Positions 53,538 to 62,424 of a stretch of 64,000 nucleotides of DNA are shown here, in pieces. This stretch comes from Echinicola shivajiensis. Its GTDB lineage: Bacteria; Bacteroidota; Bacteroidia; Cytophagales; Cyclobacteriaceae. The stretch is taken from NCBI RefSeq assembly GCF_018642165.1, contig NZ_JAHHZM010000013.1, positions 62,001 through 126,000 of the forward strand, written 5' to 3'. The notes under the pieces are model-generated. The model made no database searches and was not told where the DNA came from. It was given only the letters and a program-made list of their open reading frames with translations. The translations under genes were made by a program, and so were the position numbers. Within the stretch, counting starts at the first letter, position 1. Each line of letters opens with the position of its first letter.

Positions 53538-54938
53538 ATGAAATACGACTTAATCGTTATTGGATCAGGGCCTGGAGGATATGTGGCTGCTATCAGAGGA
53601 GCTCAACTCGGCATGAAAACAGCTATAATTGAAAAATATCCTACTTTAGGAGGTACCTGCTTGAATGTGGGTTGTATTCCTTCCAAGGCATTGTTGGATT
53701 CCAGTGAGCATTATCATAATGCAGCACATACTTTCAAGACCCATGGTATTGACCTGAAAGACCTTAAGGTCAATTTGGGTCAAATGATCGCCAGAAAGGA
53801 TGATGTGGTCAAGCAAAATGTAGATGGTATCCAGTATCTGATGAAGAAGAACAAAATTGATGTTCACCAAGGTGTGGGGTCCTTCGTGGATAAGAATACC
53901 ATCAAGGTGACCAAAGATGATGGGAAGTCTGAGGAGATTACAGGTAAGAACATCATCATCGCCACTGGGTCTAAGCCGGCCTCTTTACCATTTATTGAGA
54001 TCGATAAGAAGAGAATCATTACTTCCACAGAGGCATTGAAAATGAAGGAAGTCCCTAAACACCTCATCGTAATCGGTGGTGGGGTGATCGGGATGGAATT
54101 AGGTTCTGTCTATGCCCGTATGGGAGCAAAGGTGTCTGTGGTAGAATATATGGATTCCCTTATTCCTTCTATGGACAAAACCATGGGTAAAGAACTTCAG
54201 AAATCTTTAAAGAAAATAGGTTTTGAATTCTACTTGAAGCACAAAGTTACTGAGGTTAAAAATTCCGGTAAGGAAGTTACGGTAAAGGCTGAAGACAAGA
54301 AAGGCGAGACGGTAGAGGTAAAAGGAGACTATGTATTAGTGTCTATCGGTAGAAGACCATACACAGATGGTTTGAATGCAGAAGCTGCAGGTGTGAAGAT
54401 TAATGAGAGAGGCCAGGTAGAAGTAGACGAGCACCTTAAAACTAATGTGGATAATATCTATGCCATCGGGGACGTGGTGAAAGGAGCCATGTTGGCACAT
54501 AAGGCTGAAGAAGAAGGTGTGTTGGTGGTTGAGCAGTTGGCTGGACAAAAACCTCATATCAACTATAACCTAATTCCGGGAGTGGTATATACATGGCCAG
54601 AAGTGGCTGCAGTGGGTTATACTGAAGAACAGTTGAAGGAAAAAGGAATAAAGTACAAAGCAGGTAAATTCCCTTTTATGGCTTCAGGCCGTGCAAGAGC
54701 ATCCATGGATACTGATGGGCTTGTAAAAGTATTGGCTGATGCAAATACTGATGAAATCCTAGGCGTTCATATGATCGGTCCAAGGACAGCAGATATGATT
54801 GCTGAGGCTGTAGTGGCCATGGAATACAGGGCTTCTGCTGAGGATATTGCTAGAATGTCCCATGCCCACCCAACTTATACAGAAGCATTCAAGGAAGCGT
54901 GTTTGGCAGCTACTGAAAACAGGGCGCTACACGTCTAG
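53538..54938 (+). CDS. lpdA: Dihydrolipoyl dehydrogenase (E3)
   Basis: A 466-residue flavoprotein from ATG 53538 (MKYDLIVIGSGPGGY), the FAD-binding motif; a GTG 48 bases upstream lies in the repeat end of the inserted element and is unlikely. The redox pair is GGTCLNVGCIPSK (Cys41, Cys46), the NAD site is VIGGGVIGMELGSVYARMG, and the catalytic His is in HAHPTYTEAF. It reoxidises the lipoyl groups of SucB with NAD. It is placed after sucA-sucB and is probably part of that group, although the inserted cassette of about 550 bases may have changed its transcription. Confidence 0.96.
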   Translation: MKYDLIVIGSGPGGYVAAIRGAQLGMKTAIIEKYPTLGGTCLNVGCIPSKALLDSSEHYHNAAHTFKTHGIDLKDLKVNLGQMIARKDDVVKQNVDGIQYLMKKNKIDVHQGVGSFVDKNTIKVTKDDGKSEEITGKNIIIATGSKPASLPFIEIDKKRIITSTEALKMKEVPKHLIVIGGGVIGMELGSVYARMGAKVSVVEYMDSLIPSMDKTMGKELQKSLKKIGFEFYLKHKVTEVKNSGKEVTVKAEDKKGETVEVKGDYVLVSIGRRPYTDGLNAEAAGVKINERGQVEVDEHLKTNVDNIYAIGDVVKGAMLAHKAEEEGVLVVEQLAGQKPHINYNLIPGVVYTWPEVAAVGYTEEQLKEKGIKYKAGKFPFMASGRARASMDTDGLVKVLADANTDEILGVHMIGPRTADMIAEAVVAMEYRASAEDIARMSHAHPTYTEAFKEACLAATENRALHV

Positions 54939-54959
54939 GTATTTATTTAAAACTTATTT

Positions 54960-54992
54960 AAAAAGCAGTTTCAATTCAGGAACTGCTTTTTT
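54960..54992 (+). terminator. Terminator after lpd
   Basis: AAAAGCAGTT (54961-54970) and AACTGCTTTT (54981-54990), extended inward by two G-T/C-G pairs, followed by T residues. Confidence 0.85.
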
Positions 54993-55220
54993 ATTGCCTT
55001 TATTAAAAGAAAGAATAAACTAAAGGTCTTTTAGATGGTTGTATTTCAAATTGGTTGTTGGTTTAATGTCCTCGTCTAATTAGCTAAGCATTTGATGGCA
55101 AGATATTAATGCCCGAGTATAAGGAATACTCAGGGGCCTTGATCTGAATGAATTAAGAATAAATTTAAATTACTGTAAAGGTTTTTTTAAATATATCCCT
55201 GCAAGTTTCAATAATTTACT

Positions 55221-55228
55221 TAATTTTG
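55221..55228 (+). promoter_or_regulatory. Candidate -7 box for carB
   Basis: TAATTTTG fits TAnnTTTG; the start would be near 55235, about 40 bases before the carB ATG. The -33 element is unclear. Confidence 0.4.
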
Positions 55229-55275
55229 CACCAATTTAGCCATAAGTAAAAAACTTATCCAAACCTCTCTATAGC

Positions 55276-58095
55276 ATGCCTAAAGATAATAGCATTAAAC
55301 ATGTACTGATCATTGGAAGTGGCCCAATCGTAATTGGCCAGGCCTGTGAGTTTGATTATTCTGGATCTCAAGCAGCGAGATCTTTAAGAGAAGAGGGTAT
55401 CATTGTGACCCTTATCAACTCCAATCCGGCGACGATTATGACTGACCCGGTTACCGCAGACAATGTTTACCTGCTTCCGTTGGAGAAGAAATCCATCGTA
55501 AAAATCCTGACTGAGCATCCGGATATTGACTGTGTACTCCCTACCATGGGTGGTCAGACAGCACTAAACTTAGCCATTGAGGCGGATCAAGCCGGAATCT
55601 GGAAAAAGTTTAATGTAAGAATGATCGGTGTTGATATTGACGCCATCGAGACTGCAGAAAACCGTGAGAAATTCAAGGCCCTAATGGAAGAACTTAATGT
55701 AGGGGTTTGTGTTGGTAAAACAGCAACATCTTTCCTACAGGGTAAGGAAATTGCTCAAGAAATCGGTTTCCCATTAGTAATTAGACCTTCCTATACCCTT
55801 GGTGGTACCGGTGGTGGATTTGTGGAAAAAGAAGAAGATTTTGAGAAAGCCCTAATGAGTGGGCTTAAAGCTTCCCCGACGCACGAGGTACTTGTTGAAC
55901 AGAGTATCCTTGGTTGGAAAGAATATGAGCTTGAAGTGCTCCGTGATAGTCTAGGTAATATGATCGTTATCTGTTCTATTGAAAACTTCGACCCAATGGG
56001 AGTTCATACAGGTGATTCTATCACTGTAGCTCCTGCCATGACGCTCCCTGATCCAGTATATCAGGAAATGAGGAACTTGGCCATCAAAATGATGAACGGT
56101 ATCGGTAATTTTGCCGGTGGATGTAACGTACAGTTCTCTGTAAGCCCTGATAACCAAACCATCATTGGTATTGAGATTAACCCTAGGGTTTCCCGTTCCT
56201 CTGCATTGGCTTCCAAAGCAACTGGTTACCCAATCGCAAAAGTTGCCGCCAAACTTGCAGTAGGTTACAATTTGGATGAATTGCCTAATTCCATTACAGG
56301 AACTACCTCAGCTTTCTTTGAGCCTGCAATTGACTATGTGATCGTTAAGATTCCTAGATGGAACTTTGATAAGTTCAAAGGTTCTGACCGTAGATTGGGC
56401 CTTTCCATGAAAGCTGTAGGTGAGGTAATGGGTATTGGTAGAAATTTCCAGGAGGCCTTACAAAAAGCTTGTCAGTCTTTGGAGATCAAAAGAAATGGAC
56501 TCGGTGCTGATGGCAAAGAATTGAAGAATCAAGAGCAGATTCTTTATAGCTTGGAGCATCCTAGCTGGAATCGCCTTTTCCATATTTATGATGCCTTTAA
56601 GCTGGGTATCTCTTTTAGAACCATCCATGATTTGACAAAAATCGATAAGTGGTTCTTGAAGCAAATCGAGGAATTGGTGCACCTTGATATCACCTTGGAC
56701 AAGTACACGTTGGATACTATTCCTAAGGACTTGATGGTGATGGCTAAGCACAAAGGTTATGCAGACCGTCAGATTGCCCACCTTCTGGGTTGCTTGGAGA
56801 GTGAAGTCTTCAAGAAGCGTAGGGACGAAATGGGTATCAAGCGTGTCTATAAATTGGTAGATACCTGTGCGGCTGAATTTGAAGCGCAGACGCCATACTA
56901 TTACTCTTCTTTTGGTGAGGAAAATGAATCTATCGCAAGTGACAAGAAGAAAGTCATTGTATTAGGTTCTGGTCCAAACCGAGTAGGACAGGGGATTGAA
57001 TTTGATTATTCTTGTGTGCATGGGGTTTTGGCGGCGAAGGAATGTGGTTATGAAACCATTATGATCAACTGTAACCCTGAGACTGTTTCCACTGACTTTG
57101 ATATTGCAGATAAGCTTTATTTCGAGCCGGTATTCTGGGAGCATATCTATGAAATCATTCTTCATGAAAAGCCTGAGGGTGTAATCGTTCAGTTAGGTGG
57201 ACAGACTGCCTTGAAATTGGCCGAGAAGCTTGAGAAATATGGAGTGAAAATTTTAGGAACTAGTTTTGAAGCCTTGGACCTTGCAGAAGATAGAGGTGAA
57301 TTTTCTAGCTTGCTAAAAGAAAACGATGTGCCTTACCCAGAGTTTGGTACTATTCATAATACGGATGAAGCTCTTGAGCTTTGCAAAACTATTGGATTCC
57401 CACTATTGGTAAGACCTTCTTATGTATTGGGTGGTCAAGGGATGAAGATCGTGATCAATGAGAAAGAGCTTGAGCAGCACGTTGTAGAGGTATTAAAAGA
57501 TATTCCTGATAATGAAATCCTTTTGGATCACTTCCTAGAGGGAGCTATTGAGGCGGAAGCAGATGCGATTTGTGATGGAGAGAATGTGTACATCATCGGA
57601 ATCATGCAACATATTGAGCCTGCAGGTATCCATTCAGGTGACTCTTACGCGGTATTGCCTCCGTATAACTTAGGAGATTTGGTTGTCAGACAAATTGAGA
57701 CCTATACCGAAAAAATTGCCTTGGCATTGAAAACTGTAGGTTTGATCAATATTCAGTTTGCGATCAAAGATGATAAGGTGTATGTGATCGAAGCTAATCC
57801 AAGAGCATCGAGAACGGTTCCGTTTATTTGTAAGGCATATCAAGAACCTTATGTAAATTATGCCGTAAAAGTGATGTTGGGTGCTAATAAAGTGACCGAC
57901 TTTAAATTCAATCCTACTAAGAAAGGATATGCAATCAAAGAGCCGGTATTCTCTTTCCATAAGTTTCCTAATGTCAATAAGGAATTAGGGCCAGAGATGA
58001 AGTCTACGGGAGAGGCCATCTATTTTATTGACGATTTAATGGATGATTACTTCTTGAAGATTTATGCTGAGAGAAACCTATATCTGAGTAGATAA
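55276..58095 (+). CDS. carB: Carbamoyl-phosphate synthase large chain, without allosteric domain
   Basis: A 939-residue protein with the two homologous ATP-grasp halves: VLIIGSGPIVIGQACEFDYS at the start and VIVLGSGPNRVGQGIEFDYS near residue 560, each followed by PTMGGQTALNLA / QLGGQTALKLA and NPRVSRSSALASKATG / NPRASRTVPFICKA. It makes carbamoyl phosphate for pyrimidine and arginine synthesis, with ammonia supplied by CarA. Enterobacterial CarB has about 1073 residues; here the sequence stops just after GPEMKSTGEAIYFID, so the C-terminal MGS-like allosteric domain is absent. I believe this shorter form is common in part of the Bacteroidetes. carA is not in the window. Confidence 0.95.
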   Translation: MPKDNSIKHVLIIGSGPIVIGQACEFDYSGSQAARSLREEGIIVTLINSNPATIMTDPVTADNVYLLPLEKKSIVKILTEHPDIDCVLPTMGGQTALNLAIEADQAGIWKKFNVRMIGVDIDAIETAENREKFKALMEELNVGVCVGKTATSFLQGKEIAQEIGFPLVIRPSYTLGGTGGGFVEKEEDFEKALMSGLKASPTHEVLVEQSILGWKEYELEVLRDSLGNMIVICSIENFDPMGVHTGDSITVAPAMTLPDPVYQEMRNLAIKMMNGIGNFAGGCNVQFSVSPDNQTIIGIEINPRVSRSSALASKATGYPIAKVAAKLAVGYNLDELPNSITGTTSAFFEPAIDYVIVKIPRWNFDKFKGSDRRLGLSMKAVGEVMGIGRNFQEALQKACQSLEIKRNGLGADGKELKNQEQILYSLEHPSWNRLFHIYDAFKLGISFRTIHDLTKIDKWFLKQIEELVHLDITLDKYTLDTIPKDLMVMAKHKGYADRQIAHLLGCLESEVFKKRRDEMGIKRVYKLVDTCAAEFEAQTPYYYSSFGEENESIASDKKKVIVLGSGPNRVGQGIEFDYSCVHGVLAAKECGYETIMINCNPETVSTDFDIADKLYFEPVFWEHIYEIILHEKPEGVIVQLGGQTALKLAEKLEKYGVKILGTSFEALDLAEDRGEFSSLLKENDVPYPEFGTIHNTDEALELCKTIGFPLLVRPSYVLGGQGMKIVINEKELEQHVVEVLKDIPDNEILLDHFLEGAIEAEADAICDGENVYIIGIMQHIEPAGIHSGDSYAVLPPYNLGDLVVRQIETYTEKIALALKTVGLINIQFAIKDDKVYVIEANPRASRTVPFICKAYQEPYVNYAVKVMLGANKVTDFKFNPTKKGYAIKEPVFSFHKFPNVNKELGPEMKSTGEAIYFIDDLMDDYFLKIYAERNLYLSR

Positions 58096-58118
58096 TTTGT
58101 AATTAAATTCAATTCGCT

Positions 58119-58373
58119 TTGAAGTATATAATATTAATTCTTTGTATCGGATGGTTGTTTGGACAGCTTTTTCGATACTTCTTAAGATCCAAGTTGGGGC
58201 AATTTGCTCAGCAGGTGAAAGCAGCTGCTAGGGAAGAGCAAAGGGCTCGGCAGAGGGCAACAAAGGATAATGGAGAAATCCATGTAGACTATGTGCCCAA
58301 GGAATATCAAAAAAGAAGTAAGAAAGATATTCGAGGCGGAGAGTATGTAGATTATGAAGAGGTGAAGGATTGA
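58119..58373 (+). CDS. DUF4834 family small membrane protein, TTG start
   Basis: An 84-residue protein with one N-terminal transmembrane segment (KYIILILCIGWLFGQLFRYF) and a basic cytoplasmic tail with QQVKAAAREEQRARQRAT and a C-terminal VDYVPKEYQKRSKKDIRGGEYVDYEEV, the DUF4834 pattern. The only fitting start is TTG at 58119, since no ATG or GTG precedes the hydrophobic segment in frame. Function unknown. It lies 23 bases after carB on the same strand and ends before a strong terminator, so it is likely co-transcribed with carB. Confidence 0.8.
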   Translation: MKYIILILCIGWLFGQLFRYFLRSKLGQFAQQVKAAAREEQRARQRATKDNGEIHVDYVPKEYQKRSKKDIRGGEYVDYEEVKD

Positions 58374-58403
58374 TTAAGTTCAACTTCTATAAATAAGATT
58401 TCT

Positions 58404-58439
58404 AAAAAAAGAGTCCCATGCGAAGGGACTCTTTTTTTT
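58404..58439 (+). terminator. Strong terminator after carB-DUF4834
   Basis: AAAAAAAGAGTCCC (58404-58417), loop ATGCGAA, GGGACTCTTTTTTT (58425-58438), a perfect 14-base stem with A and T runs. Confidence 0.92.
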
Positions 58440-58543
58440 GTACTATAATGAATAGGTGTTTGACTTTTGAAGAAGATTTGACAACTTGTGCAGTTAACCG
58501 CATGACAGTGTTCAATGATTGTCTAATTAAACCTTAATTTTCA

Positions 58544-59659
58544 ATGAAAAAAATCTACTTACTTAGTTCATTATTTAGTCTTTTCATTACTGTTCAGATG
58601 GCCTATTCACAGGGTTGTGTGGCTATTCGCGGTTTTTCTGCCTGTAACGGACAGGTCGGATCGCAAGCCTTCTTACCAAAAGGGGAGTGGTTGATCAATG
58701 GGAATTTCAGGTATTTCCATTCTTTCAGACATTTTCGTGGGCATGAAGAAGAAACCAATCGAGTAGAGGAAGGAACAGAAGTGATCAATGATTCTTATTT
58801 CTTTGATGCTACAGTCTCCTATGGTTTTAGCGATAGGTTATATGGTTCATTGGTACTGCCATTAGTTTATCATGAACGTTCTTCGATGTATGAACACGGC
58901 GGAAATCCACCAAATGGATTGGGAGATAGGCATAAAACCTATGCTGGCGGATTGGGTGATATTCGTCTTAGTGCTACTTATTGGTTGCTTGATCCTGAAA
59001 AGAACCATAAAGGGAATATAGCTTTAGGCCTTGGGTTAAAGCTGCCTACTGGGGATTATGGAGCGGTTAGCACTTTTTACAATCAAGGAGAAAACAGAGA
59101 TGAAACTTTGGATTTGACAGTGGACCAATCCATCCAGCCTGGTGATGGAGGTTTTGGTGGAACTGTGGAGCTTCAAGCTTACAGAATGTTGTCTTCTAAA
59201 ATATTGGTAAATGGAAGTTTCTTTTACTTAGTAAATCCTAGAGAAACGAATGGTAAGTCTGCTAGAGACAGGGGAACACTATTCTCTGTTCCTGATCAAT
59301 TTGCACTGAGGGCTGGTGCCACATATATAAGTCCACTTCCAGGCTTGAGCTTTTATCTTGGAGGAAGATATGAATGCATTCCTGTTTATGATTTGATCGG
59401 GGGAAGCGATGGATTTAGAAGACCGGGATATGTTGTTTCTGTTGAACCAGGGGTGAATTATTCAAAAGAGAAATTCTCTATCAATGTCAATGTCCCAATC
59501 GCTGTGGATAGAAATAGAACAAGAAGTTATTTGGATATTCAGAACAGTACTCCTGATAGATATAGACATGGTGATGCAGCTTTTGCTGATTATCTTGTCA
59601 ATATTGGCTTTGCTTGGAGAATATCCAAAAAGGTATCTACGCCTTTTCATAGCATGTAA
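58544..59659 (+). CDS. Outer-membrane beta-barrel protein, conserved in Bacteroidetes
   Basis: A 371-residue protein with signal peptide ending AYSQ. The mature N-terminus GCVAIRGFSACNG holds two cysteines that may form a disulfide. The rest is a series of amphipathic strands with glycine turns (YGFSDRLYGSLVLPLVYHER, GGLGDIRLSATYWLLDP, GNIALGLGLKLPTGDY, LRAGATYISPLPGLSFYLGG) and a C-terminal VNIGFAWRIS strand. It looks like a 12- to 14-strand barrel of the kind annotated as transporter or phenol-degradation MetA-like. Neither partner nor substrate is evident. It has its own promoter region and shares a convergent terminator with the next gene. Confidence 0.75.
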   Translation: MKKIYLLSSLFSLFITVQMAYSQGCVAIRGFSACNGQVGSQAFLPKGEWLINGNFRYFHSFRHFRGHEEETNRVEEGTEVINDSYFFDATVSYGFSDRLYGSLVLPLVYHERSSMYEHGGNPPNGLGDRHKTYAGGLGDIRLSATYWLLDPEKNHKGNIALGLGLKLPTGDYGAVSTFYNQGENRDETLDLTVDQSIQPGDGGFGGTVELQAYRMLSSKILVNGSFFYLVNPRETNGKSARDRGTLFSVPDQFALRAGATYISPLPGLSFYLGGRYECIPVYDLIGGSDGFRRPGYVVSVEPGVNYSKEKFSINVNVPIAVDRNRTRSYLDIQNSTPDRYRHGDAAFADYLVNIGFAWRISKKVSTPFHSM

Positions 59660-59686
59660 AGCAACTTAAATAATTTCCAGCAATAA

Positions 59687-59718
59687 AAATGGGGGCAAAT
59701 ATTTATTTGCCCCCATTT
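59687..59718. terminator. Hairpin between convergent genes
   Basis: AAATGGGGGCAAAT (59687-59700), loop ATTT, ATTTGCCCCCATTT (59705-59718), a perfect 14-base stem. It overlaps the last codons of the minus-strand metalloprotease gene; the T run is better on the minus strand, so it mainly ends that gene. Confidence 0.8.
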
Positions 59719-60479
59719 GCTTTAAGATCATTTAGACAATTTTCGTCAAGGCTCGGGATGCCATTGTTTACTGAATTGTAAAGGATATTGGTTTCGACGG
59801 CCCAGTACATTAAGCAGTCCCTGTTGTCACAATGGTGGTCATGTTCTTCATCTTCATGCTCGACTTGCATAATAGAGCCAAGGTTTACCAGTCCCATCAA
59901 ATGGCCAAGTTCATGTTCCAATACGGTGGTTTCTAATTTCTCCTTGCTGGGTTTTCCAATTCGTCCTGAATTTTCCAATATCCTTTGCCCCAATAAAGTC
60001 AGGGAAGTGTTTCTATGGGAAAAGCCCAAGCTGAATTCATTATCGGTGTCCTGATCGAAATATCCATCCACTATTAAGATATACATCCCCAGCTCTGAAC
60101 CGGTGTTATAGCTGTTTCTATTATTATCCTCTATTTCTCTTATTTCATCAAGAGAGTAATTTTCTTGCCCCAAAGCGGGGATGGAGCTTATACTGACATT
60201 AAGCCCAGTAGGTTTATTCACTAAAGTTGCTATCCAATTAGCAATGGCTTCGATGGAAGCTTGGTCTGGCGGAAAGCCTTCCATGTATTGGATTTCAAGG
60301 TTAATGCTGGAAAATTTATCAGCTGAAAGAATTTCATTGGAAGAAGCGCCGACAGGCCTTTTTGCCGCCTTGATGCTTTCTATTCTTTCATCCACCTCAC
60401 TGTCAGTAAAACAGGAAGAGACTGTAAAAGCTATAAAGAGTAATAAGAATATCTGAGTACTAAGAAAATTTCTGTTCAC
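59703..60479 (-). CDS. Metzincin-like zinc metalloprotease lipoprotein
   Basis: A 258-residue protein with lipoprotein signal ending TVSSC (Cys23). The zinc motif is H189-E-L-G-H193-LMGLVN: two His and the catalytic Glu are present, but the third ligand position of metzincins (H/D) is Asn. Downstream is a His/Asp/Cys-rich insert, EHEDEEHDHHCDNRDC, then LMYW, a Met-turn-like segment; a His from the insert could be the third ligand. Related Bacteroidetes proteins are annotated as membrane metalloproteases. It would act on the outer side of a membrane. Substrate unknown. Located alone, convergent with the barrel protein gene. Confidence 0.75.
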   Translation of the reverse strand: MNRNFLSTQIFLLLFIAFTVSSCFTDSEVDERIESIKAAKRPVGASSNEILSADKFSSINLEIQYMEGFPPDQASIEAIANWIATLVNKPTGLNVSISSIPALGQENYSLDEIREIEDNNRNSYNTGSELGMYILIVDGYFDQDTDNEFSLGFSHRNTSLTLLGQRILENSGRIGKPSKEKLETTVLEHELGHLMGLVNLGSIMQVEHEDEEHDHHCDNRDCLMYWAVETNILYNSVNNGIPSLDENCLNDLKANGGK

Positions 60480-60553
60480 TATTTGGTATATAAGTTGAAC
60501 TGATGTAAGTGTCAGTATATTAATTGATTAAGGTGCAAATATACCTACTTTTT

Positions 60554-62197
60554 CTATTTAAAAGAACTTCCTGTTTCGGGAATGGGTGATTTTTGCTCCA
60601 AACTTTTTCTGGCCAGAATAATCAAAACTACGGAAAGTACGAATAAAACTGCGGCAATAACTGAAAGCACATATGCTTCTTCTTGAAAATTTTTCCATGC
60701 AAAGATTCCCAGCGATGTCAGTGTAACTGTGAACATGAAAAACATTGGGATCAGCACGAAGGTAGCATTCACATTTATATTGATCAGCCATACAGCAATG
60801 GCCAGCAATGCCAATGCTGCCAATAGTTGATTGGCAGAACCGAAGATAGGCCATAAGGTGGTAAAGCCACCAGAACGTATCAATAATATGGAAAGAACGA
60901 CTACTATGCCCGTGCTCAAAAATCTGTTTTCAGATAATTGCTTGCCAACGGGATTTTCTACCCCTTCAAAATATTCCTGTAGGGTAAATCTCGCCAATCT
61001 AGTGCAGGTATCCAATGTGGTTAAGGCGAAGGCTGATACTGTAAGAGCTACGAAGCTAACGGCCATCTGTTCAGGAATCCCCAAGGTGGCCATCATGGAC
61101 CCCAAGCCATCTGAAAACATGGTTACAGGGCCTTTCAAGCTTAAACTACTTGCATATTCTTCTCTGCTGAGGATAATGACTGCTGCTACTGAAATGATGG
61201 CTAGAAATGATTCGATCAGCATTCCTCCAAAACCTACTACTTTGGCGTCGCCCTCTTTGTCAATTTGCTTGGAGGTTGTTCCTGAGGCGACCAATGAGTG
61301 GAAGCCGCTTATAGCACCGCATGCGATAGTGACAAAAAGTACGGGGAAAAGATATCCCAAGTTTTCAGAAGTAATATTCACTTGGGTGTCCATCTTGATT
61401 TCAGGATTTGCATAAAAAATACCCATAGTGGCGAAAATGATCAGTCCGTAAAGCAGGAAACTGTTAAGGTAGTCCCTGGGCTGCAGTAAAAGGGAAACGG
61501 GAGTAACTGAAGCAATAAAAGCATAGGCCAATAAAATATAAAGCCATAATTCATAATTCAATTCAAAAGGGATTTGCATTCCCAGATAAACAAAATAATA
61601 CATTAATGCTACTCCTATTATGGATACTATGATAAATAGCCTTTTTTTATCTGCTACAAATTTGTTTACAAAGCCGAAGGCCACTGCAAGGCCTATAAAA
61701 AGTATGGAGGCAGAGGCTACGCCTGGGTTATTAATGAATGTTTTGGCAATGATATCAGCAAATACGGCTATGACCAAAATCAATGTGGAGAAGCTAAAAA
61801 TCATAAACAGCTGCTTTCCTTTATAGCCAATATTGTTTTTGATAATGGTTCCTATGGATTTGCCCTGATTTCTCATGGAAGCGATCATACTTCCCAAATC
61901 ATGGACGGCACCGAAGAAAATTCCCCCTACCAGTATCCATATGATGGCAGGAATCCAACCAAAAGTCACGGCAATAATAGGTCCTACTATAGGGCCTGCA
62001 CCTGCAATGGAAGCAAAGTGATGTCCCAATACTACTATTGGTTTGCTGGGAACATAATCTACTCCATCCTTGTATTGATGCGAAGGTGTTTGGTTTTGAT
62101 CATTGATCTTGAATTTCTTGAATACATATTTTCCATAAAGTAAATATGCTCCTAAAAGAATTAATCCTGACAACAATAGGATAGCAGGTAGTGTCAT
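60554..62197 (-). CDS. Carbon starvation protein A family transporter (CstA)
   Basis: A 547-residue membrane protein with about 14 to 16 hydrophobic segments. The family hallmarks are near the N-terminus: DGVDYVPSKPIVVLGHHFAS and IAGAGPIVGPIIAVTFGWIP, then GAVHDLGSMIASMRNQGKSI, and GAISGFHSLVASGTTSKQID. CstA-type proteins carry peptides or pyruvate across the inner membrane; the short form here resembles those of many non-enteric bacteria. Substrate cannot be told. No YbdD-like small partner gene or two-component system is adjacent. It is divergent from the MscS-type gene. Confidence 0.93.
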   Translation of the reverse strand: MTLPAILLLSGLILLGAYLLYGKYVFKKFKINDQNQTPSHQYKDGVDYVPSKPIVVLGHHFASIAGAGPIVGPIIAVTFGWIPAIIWILVGGIFFGAVHDLGSMIASMRNQGKSIGTIIKNNIGYKGKQLFMIFSFSTLILVIAVFADIIAKTFINNPGVASASILFIGLAVAFGFVNKFVADKKRLFIIVSIIGVALMYYFVYLGMQIPFELNYELWLYILLAYAFIASVTPVSLLLQPRDYLNSFLLYGLIIFATMGIFYANPEIKMDTQVNITSENLGYLFPVLFVTIACGAISGFHSLVASGTTSKQIDKEGDAKVVGFGGMLIESFLAIISVAAVIILSREEYASSLSLKGPVTMFSDGLGSMMATLGIPEQMAVSFVALTVSAFALTTLDTCTRLARFTLQEYFEGVENPVGKQLSENRFLSTGIVVVLSILLIRSGGFTTLWPIFGSANQLLAALALLAIAVWLININVNATFVLIPMFFMFTVTLTSLGIFAWKNFQEEAYVLSVIAAVLFVLSVVLIILARKSLEQKSPIPETGSSFK

Positions 62198-62424
62198 GGT
62201 GTTTTTTTGGATATATTGTTTCTTCTATCTATATTATAACGAAACCTTAGGTTAATTGAATCCTTCATTTGGTTTTTCTATATAATCAACAAATGTAATT
62301 AATCCCTGCTTTCCATCTATATTCCTTCTGGACAAGTAGTGAAAAAAATCTTAGCCTTTTGCCTCCAATTAATTTATTTGCCCGATAACCTTGCTTATTC
62401 CTTGATCACTTAAATGCTATTAAG

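Larger units (their letters stand above)
54939..55275. other. Intergenic region lpd-carB, with terminator and a second hairpin
   Basis: 337 bases. It holds the lpd terminator (54960-54992), then a hairpin GCCCGAGTAT-AAGGA-ATACTCAGGGGC (55111-55137; one bulged A), not followed by T, and a -7-like TAATTTTG at 55221-55228. No coding frame. Confidence 0.5.

Noticed and set aside
60831-61415. Plus-strand open frame of 194 codons
   Set aside because: Antisense to cstA; no motif and no plausible start context.
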